Counted from the stretch's first letter, positions 7,215 to 15,758 are shown. The stretch: DNA of 64,000 nt from Tolypothrix sp. NIES-4075 (GCF_002218085.1 NZ_BDUC01000003.1:655666-719665), one strand, 5' to 3'. Translations and numbers: made by a program. The notes: a model not told the origin generated them from the letters alone.

Positions 7215-10200
7215 ATGAAATTCTTCAATTTCAACCAAAAGAAAAAAGAGAAAAGTATGAGTCGCACACCTAAACCTATTAAGCTCAAACCAGGAGCAGT
7301 TTATATCCAAGATTGTGTCACCAATGAACTAAGCAAACTTTACACTCTGGATTTAGCCACAGGTAAAACTACTTTTGTGGGTGAGATAGTTACAGAAGTT
7401 TCTGACATTGCTTTTGTCGGTTCCCAGCTATATGGACTTGATCGGGATGGTGACAAGACTCAACTAGTTAAAATTGACCTAAATTCAGGTGATGCCACCG
7501 TAGTTGGTGATATTGGTTTTGCTTGTGCTGGTTTAGCATATAATCGCCAGCGTCAAACCCTCTACGCCACAACAGCGAAACAACTGATTGCCATTAATCT
7601 CGAAACAGGTAAAGGTACGCCAGTAGTAACGGTAGAGGATAAAGACTACAACTGTGCTGAAGTTGCCTTTGATGCTAATGGCAAAGCTTATATTACCTTG
7701 ATTGGTTACAACAAGAAAAAGTTATTAATAACTTGGAATCTAGAGACTAGTAAGGTTGACATCATTGGTGATACAGGCTTTCCCAATATTGCCAGCATGG
7801 AATTTGTCGGTGATGTTCTTTACGGGGTAACTGGTAACTTCTTTAACTTAGGTAAAAACGGTCAACTAATCCGCATTAACACGACTACTGGTAAGGGAAC
7901 TTTAGTCACCATGACCGAACCTAAAGGTCGTTGGGCAGGGATTAGTATTTATGAACCAGCTACGGTAGTAACAACGGAAATTACCCCAGAAGTCAAGTCA
8001 AACGAAAAATCTGAAACAACAAAACAAGAAACTTCTCAAGGTACAGCAGCAGTAAAACAAGAAAAAACTTCTCAACGTACATCAGCAGTAAAACAAGAAA
8101 AAACTTCTCAACCTATAGCAGCAGTTTCTCAAGAAAGCAAAACTATCAAGGAGGAAGGTATGAGCATTTTAACCATTGATACCAAAAACAATTGTTATGT
8201 TATCAACCCCGACCAAATGAACAACTTGCAACAAAATGTTGCAACTTCCTTTACTTTCGATAAAGGTACTTTTGATATCAAAATTATTGGCGGTCACTAC
8301 AAATATGCCAAGGCAAAAACAGAAGGAGAACCTTTTGTCTTGCTCTGGATATATGGAGTTGATGGTAGTAAATTTATCAATAAAACCACAGGTTATGAGG
8401 TAGGCGCAACCTGGACAACCTTAAACGGATACAATGATAATTTGCAGTTAGAAGTTAAACAAAGAGCAGTTATCAATGCCTTGTTCTTTGATGTTAACAA
8501 TAATGACAATAGTGGCTCAATTGACCTTTTGATTACCAGTAATAAGCCATTTTTCAATCCTCATACTTTAACAGTAGATAGCAAACGCAATAGTTATGTC
8601 CTGGATGAAAATCATCTGTCAAGCTTGAAGCAATCAGGTGCTAACTCCATTGAATTAAATCCCGGAAACTATCGTCTTAAAATTCGTGAAGGCAATGCTA
8701 GCTATTGGTCAGATAACAAGAAGTTTGACCTAGAACCTTGGGCTTTAATTTGGGTCAAAGGCGGAAAATTTATTACAAAACTGACTGGCATTGAAGTTGA
8801 AGAAAGTTGGTCTTCCTTGAATGGTCTCAAAGACGAAGTAGTTTTAGAGGTCAAAGAAAAAACTACCTTAACAGGTTTATTTGTTGACACCTACAAAGAA
8901 GATAACGAAGGACAAATTATTCTCGCAATAGAGTCAGTGAGTGCAACTGAACTGACCCAGAAGAAGCAAAAGTCTAGTACAAGCCAGACTAGTACAAGCC
9001 AGACTAGTACAAGCCAGACTACTACAACCCGGACTGTTACAAATGTTCAAGGCTCAGGTGGATCTACCAGTCGTGAAGCAGTGGGTGCGAACAGCTCGGA
9101 GACTGTTACAAATGTTCAAGGCTCAGGTGGATCTAGCAATCGTCAAGCAGTGGGTGCGAACAGCTCGGCAGAGTTCACCTTCCGCTTTAACGAAGATGAG
9201 TTAAAGAAGAAGTGGGAGGAGCAGTTACAGCAGATTAATGCATCTATCAAAGTGATAGATGAAAACGATGTCACACTAGAAGCTAAGTATTGGGATCAGC
9301 TCGAACAGTGGCTTCTGAAGAACTACGAGAAGCACTTCAAGAACCTGGCTATAGAAGTAGCGAAGGTCAGGTTTACGATGGATGCCTATACACAGCAGAT
9401 GGAGTTTAGTCTGAACCAGCAATTGCAAGGCTGGTCTAGCTACTTAGACAAGCTAGTGGAAGATCGGATCAACGTTGAGATATCGAACAAAATTAACCAG
9501 CAGATCAACCAGTACGTTGACCAAACCTTTGAGCAAAGGATACGCAACAACATCGGATTAATTGTCAACAACATTGTAAATAAGCAGGAACTCAACCAGT
9601 ACATCGATCGCCATGTCGATCAGCAAATCGACCAAATCTTCGATCAAAAGATACGTAACAACATTGGATTAATTGTTAACAACGTTGTACGTAAGCAGGA
9701 ACTCAACCAGTACATCGATCGCCATGTCGATGGACAAATCGATTCCTCCTTTGAGCAAAAGATACGTAACAACGTCGAATTAATTATCAACAACCTTGTA
9801 AATAAGCAGGAACTCAACCAGTACATCGATCGCCATGTCGATGGACAAATCGACTCCTCCTTTGAGCAAAAAATACGCAATAACATCAATTTAATTACTC
9901 AGAATATTGTCAATGATAATACTGAGCTTAATCAGTACGTCAGCCAGCAAATTGACAACACCTATGAGCAAAAGCTACAAAATCACATTCCGCTGATTAC
10001 CCAGAATATTGTCAATAACAATGAGGCATTAAATCAGTACATCGACCAGCGCTTACAGCACACTGTAACCAGCAACACTGAAACTACGAACTCGATTGTT
10101 AACTTGGTTTCCAACAGTACTGAAATTAACAACAAGATTTCAAACCTCCGCAACGAGTGGAATCAGACATTCATCAATCTGGCAACACAGCATGTCGATG

Positions 10201-11606
10201 AACTGAGCAACATCATCGGTGGTGGAGACACATTCAGCAGAGTCATTACTCAGAAGCTTGTCAATGAGAATACTGAGCTTAATAACTACGTCAGCCAGCA
10301 AATTGACAACACTTATGAGCAAAAAGTACAAAATAACTTGCATCTGATTACTCAGAATATTGTCAATAACAATGAGGCATTAAATCAGTACATCGACCAG
10401 CGCTTACAGCAGGCTGTAACCAACAACACTGAAGTAAACAACTCGATTGTTAACTTGGTTTCCAACAGTACTGAAATTAACAACAAGATTTCAAATCTCC
10501 GCAACGAGTGGAATCAGACATTCATAAATCTGGCAACACAGCATGTCGATGAACTGAGCAACATCATCGGTGGTGGAGACACATTCAACAGAGTCATCAC
10601 TCAGAAGCTTGTCAACAATAATACTGAGCTTGAGCAGTACGTCAGCCAGCAAATTGACAACACTTATGAGCAAAAAGTACAAAATAACTTGCATCTGATT
10701 ACTCAGAATATTGTCAATAACAATGAGGCATTAAATCAGTACATCGACCGACGCTTACAGCAGGCTGTAACCAACAGTGAAACTACGAACGAGCTTGTCA
10801 ACGTCGTTGCCAACAGTACTGAAATTAACAACAAAATTGAGAACCTCCGCAACGAATGGAATCGGACATTCATCAATCTGGCTACACAGCATGTCGATGA
10901 ACTGAGCAACATCATCGGTGGTGGAGACACATTCAACAGAGTCATTACTCAGAAGATTGTCAATAACAATACTGAGCTTAACAACTACGTCAGCCAGCAA
11001 ATTGACAACACCTATGAGCGGAAAATACAAAATAACTTGCATCTGATTACCCAGAACATTGTAAATAACAATGAGGGATTAAACCAGTACATCGACCAAC
11101 GCTTACAGCAAAATGTAATCAACAACAGTGAAACTACGAACGAGATTGTCAACTTGGTTGCCAATAGTACGGAAATTAACAACAAGATTAATAACGTCTA
11201 CAGAGATATTGACATCAAGATTGAGAATGTCCGCAACGAGTGGAATCAGACATTCATCAGTCTGGTTACACAGCACGTCGATGAACTGATCAACATAATA
11301 GGCGGCAGAGACACATTCAACATCCGGGTCGCGAATATCATCAACATCAAAGTAGACGAACTTCTCAACCAAATCTTGAGAACCAAGAACGAACTGACTG
11401 CAATCATCAACAACGCAGACAGACATCTCTATGAGTGGACTTTGGGAGAACTCATGGCAATCAAAGGCTGCTTAACCGACCGTGAAGTTCTTGTAGAGAC
11501 GCTAGTCACCTTCAGCGCTCAACTCAGAACCAAGCTGGATGGAACAGCCTGCGTGGACATTAACACATTCAAGCCGTTCAAACCTATGATTGAGCCGAAG
11601 CAGTAA
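7215..11606 (+). CDS. giant repeat/coiled-coil protein with propeller-like N-terminus (novel)
   Basis: A 1463-aa protein with no signal peptide or membrane segment, so probably cytoplasmic. Residues about 29-250 are repeats of the type YTLDLATGKTTFVGEI, typical of beta-propeller-like proteins. Residues 255-310 are a Lys/Gln/Thr linker of ~15-aa repeats (TSQRTSAVKQEK). Residues 316-440 and 450-575 are two copies of one beta-rich domain (LTIDTKNNCYVI / LTVDSKRNSYVL; FINKTTGYEV / FITKLTGIEV). A Ser/Thr/Gly linker follows. Residues about 655-1390 are helical: four 37-aa repeats, then about four 117-aa repeats rich in QYID, INNKI and NEWNQTF motifs. The last ~75 aa (ELMAIKGCLTDREVLVE to TFKPFKP) match the tail of the next gene. 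The alternative start M15 (7257) is possible. I do not recognise a described family for the whole protein. Its function is probably structural or scaffold (inference). Confidence 0.8.
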   Translation: MKFFNFNQKKKEKSMSRTPKPIKLKPGAVYIQDCVTNELSKLYTLDLATGKTTFVGEIVTEVSDIAFVGSQLYGLDRDGDKTQLVKIDLNSGDATVVGDIGFACAGLAYNRQRQTLYATTAKQLIAINLETGKGTPVVTVEDKDYNCAEVAFDANGKAYITLIGYNKKKLLITWNLETSKVDIIGDTGFPNIASMEFVGDVLYGVTGNFFNLGKNGQLIRINTTTGKGTLVTMTEPKGRWAGISIYEPATVVTTEITPEVKSNEKSETTKQETSQGTAAVKQEKTSQRTSAVKQEKTSQPIAAVSQESKTIKEEGMSILTIDTKNNCYVINPDQMNNLQQNVATSFTFDKGTFDIKIIGGHYKYAKAKTEGEPFVLLWIYGVDGSKFINKTTGYEVGATWTTLNGYNDNLQLEVKQRAVINALFFDVNNNDNSGSIDLLITSNKPFFNPHTLTVDSKRNSYVLDENHLSSLKQSGANSIELNPGNYRLKIREGNASYWSDNKKFDLEPWALIWVKGGKFITKLTGIEVEESWSSLNGLKDEVVLEVKEKTTLTGLFVDTYKEDNEGQIILAIESVSATELTQKKQKSSTSQTSTSQTSTSQTTTTRTVTNVQGSGGSTSREAVGANSSETVTNVQGSGGSSNRQAVGANSSAEFTFRFNEDELKKKWEEQLQQINASIKVIDENDVTLEAKYWDQLEQWLLKNYEKHFKNLAIEVAKVRFTMDAYTQQMEFSLNQQLQGWSSYLDKLVEDRINVEISNKINQQINQYVDQTFEQRIRNNIGLIVNNIVNKQELNQYIDRHVDQQIDQIFDQKIRNNIGLIVNNVVRKQELNQYIDRHVDGQIDSSFEQKIRNNVELIINNLVNKQELNQYIDRHVDGQIDSSFEQKIRNNINLITQNIVNDNTELNQYVSQQIDNTYEQKLQNHIPLITQNIVNNNEALNQYIDQRLQHTVTSNTETTNSIVNLVSNSTEINNKISNLRNEWNQTFINLATQHVDELSNIIGGGDTFSRVITQKLVNENTELNNYVSQQIDNTYEQKVQNNLHLITQNIVNNNEALNQYIDQRLQQAVTNNTEVNNSIVNLVSNSTEINNKISNLRNEWNQTFINLATQHVDELSNIIGGGDTFNRVITQKLVNNNTELEQYVSQQIDNTYEQKVQNNLHLITQNIVNNNEALNQYIDRRLQQAVTNSETTNELVNVVANSTEINNKIENLRNEWNRTFINLATQHVDELSNIIGGGDTFNRVITQKIVNNNTELNNYVSQQIDNTYERKIQNNLHLITQNIVNNNEGLNQYIDQRLQQNVINNSETTNEIVNLVANSTEINNKINNVYRDIDIKIENVRNEWNQTFISLVTQHVDELINIIGGRDTFNIRVANIINIKVDELLNQILRTKNELTAIINNADRHLYEWTLGELMAIKGCLTDREVLVETLVTFSAQLRTKLDGTACVDINTFKPFKPMIEPKQ
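8145..8162 (+). promoter_or_regulatory. internal Shine-Dalgarno and ATG inside the giant gene
   Basis: The sequence AAGGAGGAAGGT stands directly before an in-frame ATG at 8160, exactly at the border between the repetitive linker and the first beta domain (Met316). This is the best ribosome binding site of the locus and is far better than the one at 7215. It may give a second product of 1148 aa, or it may mark the start of an ancestral separate gene now fused to the propeller-like part. Confidence 0.5.
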
Positions 11607-11738
11607 TCGGTTCATCACTGCGCTTTGTCTGAGTAAGGCAATGTAATTGCCACTTTGAAGAACTACATCAAACTGTCACCCGTGCAACCGCAGTAGTAGC
11701 CAGGAGGTTAATAACGAGAATTACATGATTTGATTGTG

Positions 11739-11763
11739 GGACGGGCATTTTGCCCGTCCTTTA
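11739..11763 (+). terminator. hairpin, possible attenuator or terminator
   Basis: A 9-bp perfect stem GGACGGGCA / TGCCCGTCC with a 3-nt loop is followed by TTTAC. The U-tract is short, so termination after the giant gene may be partial, allowing read-through into the next gene 70 bp downstream. Confidence 0.5.
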
Positions 11764-11784
11764 CTAAAAAAGGAGAATTTAAAA

Positions 11785-11832
11785 ATGAAATTAATGAAAC
11801 GTCATACTAATCCTAAGAATGAGGTCAATTAA
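11785..11832 (+). CDS. 15-aa leader peptide upstream of the PstS-like fusion gene
   Basis: ATG at 11785 is preceded by AAAAAAGGAGAATTTAAAA, a strong Shine-Dalgarno. The frame codes for MKLMKRHTNPKNEVN and its TAA (11830-11832) is separated by a single G from the ATG at 11834 of the following gene. The arrangement suggests translational coupling by re-initiation. No homologue is recognisable at this length. Confidence 0.4.
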   Translation: MKLMKRHTNPKNEVN

Positions 11833-11833
11833 G

Positions 11834-13870
11834 ATGTTTCGCTCTAAAAAATGCTTTAAGAAAACGTTCGTGCAGATTGCGGTGGTAGTGCTAGGTCTGA
11901 CAGCTACTCCCAAGCTAGTGGCATCTTTCCCATCGATGCTTTCTCCTGTCGTTGCCCAATCTAACAGTCCAAGTCCCTCTTTCCCACTTCCCAAATCGCT
12001 ACCAAGTGGGACAACGGTGAAAGTAGATGGCTCCAGCAGCATGAGAGTAATTAACGAAGCATTGAGAAAACGGTTTGAAGAGAAGTTTCCGGGCACTAAA
12101 GTTGAACTGGCATCAGGTGGAACGGATGGAGCATTAGCAGCACTGCTGCGAGGTGACATCAATATGGCAGCGGTTGGACGCCCACTCACCGCTCAAGAGA
12201 AGGCTCAGGGACTCGTTGCCACTCCTGTTAGTCGGGAGAAGATCGCGATTATCGTAGGTTCTGACAATCCATTTAAGAAAAACCTCACCTTTGAACAATT
12301 CGCGAAGATGTTTCGAGGGGAGATAACTAACTGGTCACAGTTAGGAGGCGCTCCTGGTAAGATTCGATTTATTGACCATCCAGAGTGGGGGGACACGCGG
12401 CGATCGCTCGGCACCTACGATATCTTCAAAAAAGCGCCGTTTAAGAATGGAGCTAACACAACCACGCTGTCCCAAGACGACACTGCAACCATTGTGCAGG
12501 CACTCGGCAAGGATGGAATCAGTTATGCGATCGCAGATCAAGTACTCAACTTGCCGAATGTCCGGGTCATTCCCATGCACAAAACCATGCCCGATGACCC
12601 CCGTTATCCCTACTCCCAACCTCGGAGCTATGTCTACCGAAAGGAAACTGCCACTCCAGGAATGCTTGCCTTTATGGGCTTTGCAACTTCAGCACCGGGA
12701 CAGGAAATTTTAGCAGCTGCCCAACAGCAGGAAGCTGAAGCAGTGCGTCAATCTATAACGAGTGCTTCAACTTCAGGAACGTCAGTAGTAGCTACTAGTT
12801 CTTCTCCCAGTCCTGCACCTAATGGTCAAATTGCGCTTGTACCTACATCTACTGGTGAGGCAACCGAGCAAGGATTTCCCTGGTGGTGGCTTCTCTTGCT
12901 AGCAGGAATTCCTTTACTAGCATTACTTTGGTGGTTACTTAAAGAACGTCGAGGCACAAGAACTGAAATTAACAACAAGATTGAGAACTTGGTTGCCAAC
13001 AGTACTGAAATTAACAACAAGATTGAGAACCTCCGCAACGATTGGAATCGGACTTTTATGAGTCTGCTTACACAGCACGGAGATGAAGTAATCAACACAA
13101 TAGGTAGCCGAGAATCATTCAACAGAGTAATTACTCAGAAGCTTGTCAATAATGCTGAACTTAACCACTATATCAGCCAGCAAATCGACAACATTTTTGA
13201 GCAAAAAATACATAATCACATGCAAGTGATTGCTCAAAACCTTGTTCAGAATAATGAGGAATTAAAGCAGTACATCGACCAGCGCTTACAGCACAGTGTA
13301 ACCAGCAACACTGAAATAAATAACCAGATTGCGAACTTAGTTGCTAACAGTACTGAAACTAACAACAAAATTGAAAACCTCCGCAACGATTGGAATCGGA
13401 CTTTTATGAGTCTGGTTATACAGCACGTCGATGAACTGATCAATACAATAGGTAGCCGAGAGACATTCAACAGAGTAATTACTCAGAACTTGGTCAATAA
13501 TAATGCTGAACTGAAGCACTACGTCAGCCAGCAAATCGACAACATTTATGACGAAAGAATACAAAATTATATCTCTGTGATTACCCAGAATATTAGCCAG
13601 GAAATCGACAACACTTATATCAACCAACTCATAAGAACCAAGAACGAACTGACTGCGCTCATGAACAATGCAGACAGAAATCTCTACGAGTGGACTCTGG
13701 GAGAACTCATGGTAATCAAAGGTTGCTTAAGCGATCGTGAGGTTCTTGTCGAGCAGCTAGTCACCTTCAGCGCTGAACTCAGAACTAAGCTGGATGGTAC
13801 CGCTTGCGTAGACATCAAGACATTCAAGCCGTTCAAACCTATCTCGATCGCTGCGAAGCAGCAACCTTAG
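11834..13870 (+). CDS. PstS-like periplasmic domain + TM + coiled-coil tail protein (novel fusion)
   Basis: Residues 1-45 form a signal peptide (MFRSKKCFKKTF, hydrophobic core, then VVAQS). Residues about 60-300 are a phosphate-binding (PstS/PBP-like) domain: VKVDGSSSM, FPGTKVELASGGTDGALAALLRG split over two strands, FRGEITNWSQLGG and GDTRRSLGTYDIF. A Ser/Thr/Pro linker leads to a TM helix (348-369, WWWLLLLAGIPLLALLWWLL) followed by KERR, so the C-terminal part should be cytoplasmic. It consists of two 117-aa repeats of the kind in the upstream giant protein, then the shared tail (about 602-674). The start at 11834 is chosen because GAGGT lies 8 nt upstream; an in-frame ATG at 11819 exists. 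There is no PstCAB gene nearby, so it is probably not a classical phosphate importer subunit. Sensor or anchoring roles are inference. Confidence 0.8.
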   Translation: MFRSKKCFKKTFVQIAVVVLGLTATPKLVASFPSMLSPVVAQSNSPSPSFPLPKSLPSGTTVKVDGSSSMRVINEALRKRFEEKFPGTKVELASGGTDGALAALLRGDINMAAVGRPLTAQEKAQGLVATPVSREKIAIIVGSDNPFKKNLTFEQFAKMFRGEITNWSQLGGAPGKIRFIDHPEWGDTRRSLGTYDIFKKAPFKNGANTTTLSQDDTATIVQALGKDGISYAIADQVLNLPNVRVIPMHKTMPDDPRYPYSQPRSYVYRKETATPGMLAFMGFATSAPGQEILAAAQQQEAEAVRQSITSASTSGTSVVATSSSPSPAPNGQIALVPTSTGEATEQGFPWWWLLLLAGIPLLALLWWLLKERRGTRTEINNKIENLVANSTEINNKIENLRNDWNRTFMSLLTQHGDEVINTIGSRESFNRVITQKLVNNAELNHYISQQIDNIFEQKIHNHMQVIAQNLVQNNEELKQYIDQRLQHSVTSNTEINNQIANLVANSTETNNKIENLRNDWNRTFMSLVIQHVDELINTIGSRETFNRVITQNLVNNNAELKHYVSQQIDNIYDERIQNYISVITQNISQEIDNTYINQLIRTKNELTALMNNADRNLYEWTLGELMVIKGCLSDREVLVEQLVTFSAELRTKLDGTACVDIKTFKPFKPISIAAKQQP

Positions 13871-13992
13871 TAATTGGTAATTGGAAATTGGTAATTGGGA
13901 ATAGGGCAATTGTTTAATGGGCATTGGGCATTGGGAATAAGAGATTCTTTCCATGCCCCATTACCCATTACCCATTACCCATTACCTATCAA
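13871..13992. repeat. short tandem heptamer repeats (TTGGTAA / GGGCATT / CCCATTA)
   Basis: After the stop codon come several TTGGTAA/TTGGAAA heptamers, then GGGCATTGGGCATTGGG, then about four CCCATTA heptamers. The last two groups are roughly complementary and could pair into a long imperfect hairpin, perhaps acting as a transcript end. This is the typical STRR class of filamentous cyanobacteria. Confidence 0.75.
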
Positions 13993-14023
13993 CACAGGAG
14001 ACAGACCTTTTGGATAAGAACCC

Positions 14024-14218
14024 GCGATCGCAATCAAGCGTCCGGAATTATCAAAAAAACGAACTTAGTAATAGCCTTGATTGATGGCACTAAGAGTATG
14101 ACGTTTGGGGTTTGATTAGACCTCTTGCAAAAATGAGATTTTACGACGTTCTGTTAAGAGTTCCCTGTTAAGAGTTCCCTACTTCTGCAAGAAGTCTATT
14201 GTTCTTGAATGCACCTAT
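14024..14218 (-). pseudogene. relic of unknown gene, copy B, interrupted by a small element
   Basis: It is a direct duplicate of 6594-6693. It contains an in-frame TAA in the minus-strand reading frame and an 82-bp insertion at 14117-14198. Together the two copies bracket the two-gene coiled-coil locus, about 7.4 kb apart. The parent gene is not recognised. Confidence 0.55.
14117..14198. mobile_element. 82-bp MITE-like insert with 13-bp terminal inverted repeats
   Basis: The ends TAGACCTCTTGCA and TGCAAGAAGTCTA are inverted repeats with one mismatch. The element also contains a direct repeat of GTTAAGAGTTCCCT. The paralogous copy at 6594-6693 lacks exactly this segment and so shows the empty site (TTTGAT/TGTTCT). 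It has no coding capacity. Confidence 0.7.
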
Positions 14219-14298
14219 CTCCAGCTACGCAGATATTTGGTAAAAGCTCTTGGATGACTGTTTATATGCGTCCAGGTTGCTTTAACTTCAGTTCAATA

Positions 14299-14640
14299 CT
14301 ATCGTGTAAAGTTCCTGCAACAGATTCTACTTCGTTGAAAATTAAGCGATCGCCTTTGCAAAGCACGCAACTTCGCTAATAATTCCACCACTCCAAATGG
14401 CTTCACCAAATAATCATCAACACCTGCATCCAACCCAGTAACTTTATCTTCCATTGTGTCTTTTGCCGTCAGCATCAATACAACAATTAAACGAGAAACG
14501 TTTTCGCGGTTAATTGTATTCGGACCAGTACCGCAGTCAACTTTTGCAACTTGAGCTAAGGGAATTTTCTGATTGTTGGGGACATCAATTAACAAATTGT
14601 TGATAGTTTCTAAATTGTGGCGATACTCCTTATGAGTCGC
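14299..14640 (-). pseudogene. chimeric relic: RND heavy-metal efflux fragment joined to response-regulator receiver fragment
   Basis: Reading the minus strand from about 14635, the first part (HKEYRHNLETINNLLIDVPN, QKIPLAQVAKV, GPNTINRENVSRLIVV) matches the periplasmic loop region of CzcA/CusA-type RND pumps. Without a stop it changes to LMLTAKDTMEDKVTGLD and DDYLVKPFGVVELLAKLRAL, the C-terminal half of an OmpR-type receiver domain including the conserved KPF lysine. Neither part is complete. It looks like the deletion product of a metal-resistance locus in which a regulator gene and an RND pump gene were joined. The neighbouring DUF305 gene fits that setting. Confidence 0.6.
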
Positions 14641-14800
14641 TCCGCGATCGCTGTTTGGGAACGCAGATTAGGCATCGCGATTCAATAATCCTTGAGTACT
14701 GGGTTTCATGCGCTATGTAGAGCGCGATACTCCGTAAAAGTTGGAATTGCGCTTATCTCTCAGTCTGGCATTGAGAAATTAAATCAAGATAAAATCAAGC

Positions 14801-15517
14801 TTACTTGTTGTACCAAGTTTTACGCCATTGCTTCATTTGATTAATTTCGGCATTTTGTGATTTAATAATCCCTTGGGAGAGTTCCTTAATTTCCGGACGT
14901 TGAGACTTTTGCAAAGCATCTTCTGCCATTGTTACAGCGCCTTCATGGTGAGGAATCATGGCATTGATAAAGCGCAAGTCAAAATCTTTATCAGCCGCGC
15001 CTAAGTCCATGTTCATCATCATGCTGTTCTTTTGGTCAGATGACATTTCCATCATATGACCCATTTGAGCATCATAAGCCATTGGTTTATCACCAGCTTT
15101 AGGATACCAAGCTGTTCGCCACTGCTTCATTTCTTGCGTTTCTTGGTTTTGCGCTTTGATGATTTCGTCTGCTAGCTTTTTGATTTCCGGACGTTTTGAT
15201 TTCTGCTGTGCTTCCTGAGCCATTTCTATGGCTCCTTGATGGTGCGGTGTCATACCGTCGATGAACCGCAAATCGTAATTAGCATCGCTTGGACCCAAAT
15301 CCATTGCCATGCTGTGATTCATGCCACTACCGTGCATCTGCTGCTTGTCGCTAGCGTTAGTAGTGGTGGTGTTTGGCGTTTGAGCTTGGTTTTGGTCAGC
15401 ACTACAAGCTGCAAGTAACCCGCTAGTTGAGGCGATCGCTACAAAGGTTAACGCCAAAAAGCCATTTTTCAAAGACAGGAGTTGCATAACTTTCTTCGTT
15501 AATTTGCGTTCTTCCAT
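14801..15517 (-). CDS. DUF305 lipoprotein, two-repeat
   Basis: After a signal peptide the lipobox LLAAC places the lipidated Cys at residue 38, so the protein is an exported lipoprotein. A His/Met-rich stretch (QMHGSGMNHSMAMD) precedes two DUF305 repeats, each with the motif MTPHHQGAIEMA or MIPHHEGAVTMA and a WR.AWY or WRKTWY end. DUF305 proteins are ferritin-like four-helix bundles often found with copper or other metal resistance genes; metal binding by the HH/M residues is an inference. The ATG at 15517 is preferred over the TTG at 15523 because GGAGG lies 7 nt before it. The adjacent RND/response-regulator relic supports a metal-stress context. Confidence 0.85.
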   Translation of the reverse strand: MEERKLTKKVMQLLSLKNGFLALTFVAIASTSGLLAACSADQNQAQTPNTTTTNASDKQQMHGSGMNHSMAMDLGPSDANYDLRFIDGMTPHHQGAIEMAQEAQQKSKRPEIKKLADEIIKAQNQETQEMKQWRTAWYPKAGDKPMAYDAQMGHMMEMSSDQKNSMMMNMDLGAADKDFDLRFINAMIPHHEGAVTMAEDALQKSQRPEIKELSQGIIKSQNAEINQMKQWRKTWYNK

Positions 15518-15591
15518 TGTCAACCCTCCACTCGGCTAGAGAGTCAACAAGATTGCAAAGAAAATTTAAAAAAAGCGAATTTTCAAAGAAA

Positions 15592-15758
15592 CAGGACTTA
15601 CGCAAAAACCAAGATCGCTCCTCTCATTCCTCCGTGTCCTCTGCGTCGCGCCAGTTGCTTCAAGTCGGGGAACCCGCCCAACGCACTGGCTTCTCTGCGG
15701 TAGCCTACGGCAAGCCGCTCCGCGTCTACGTTATTCGTGAAGGAGTGCGTAAGTCCTG
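15592..15758. mobile_element. 167-bp MITE with 13-bp TIRs and 5-bp target duplication
   Basis: The perfect terminal inverted repeats CAGGACTTACGCA and TGCGTAAGTCCTG are flanked on both sides by AGAAA (15587-15591 and 15759-15763), a likely target-site duplication. The interior has inverted segments (GCCTACGGCAAGCCGCTCCG) and no transposase. It lies in the promoter-proximal gap between the DUF305 gene and the kinase gene. Confidence 0.8.

Noticed and set aside
9644..11426. Several minus-strand ORFs of 67-107 aa over the repeats of the giant gene
   Set aside because: They repeat with the same period as the sense-strand repeats and are antisense shadows.
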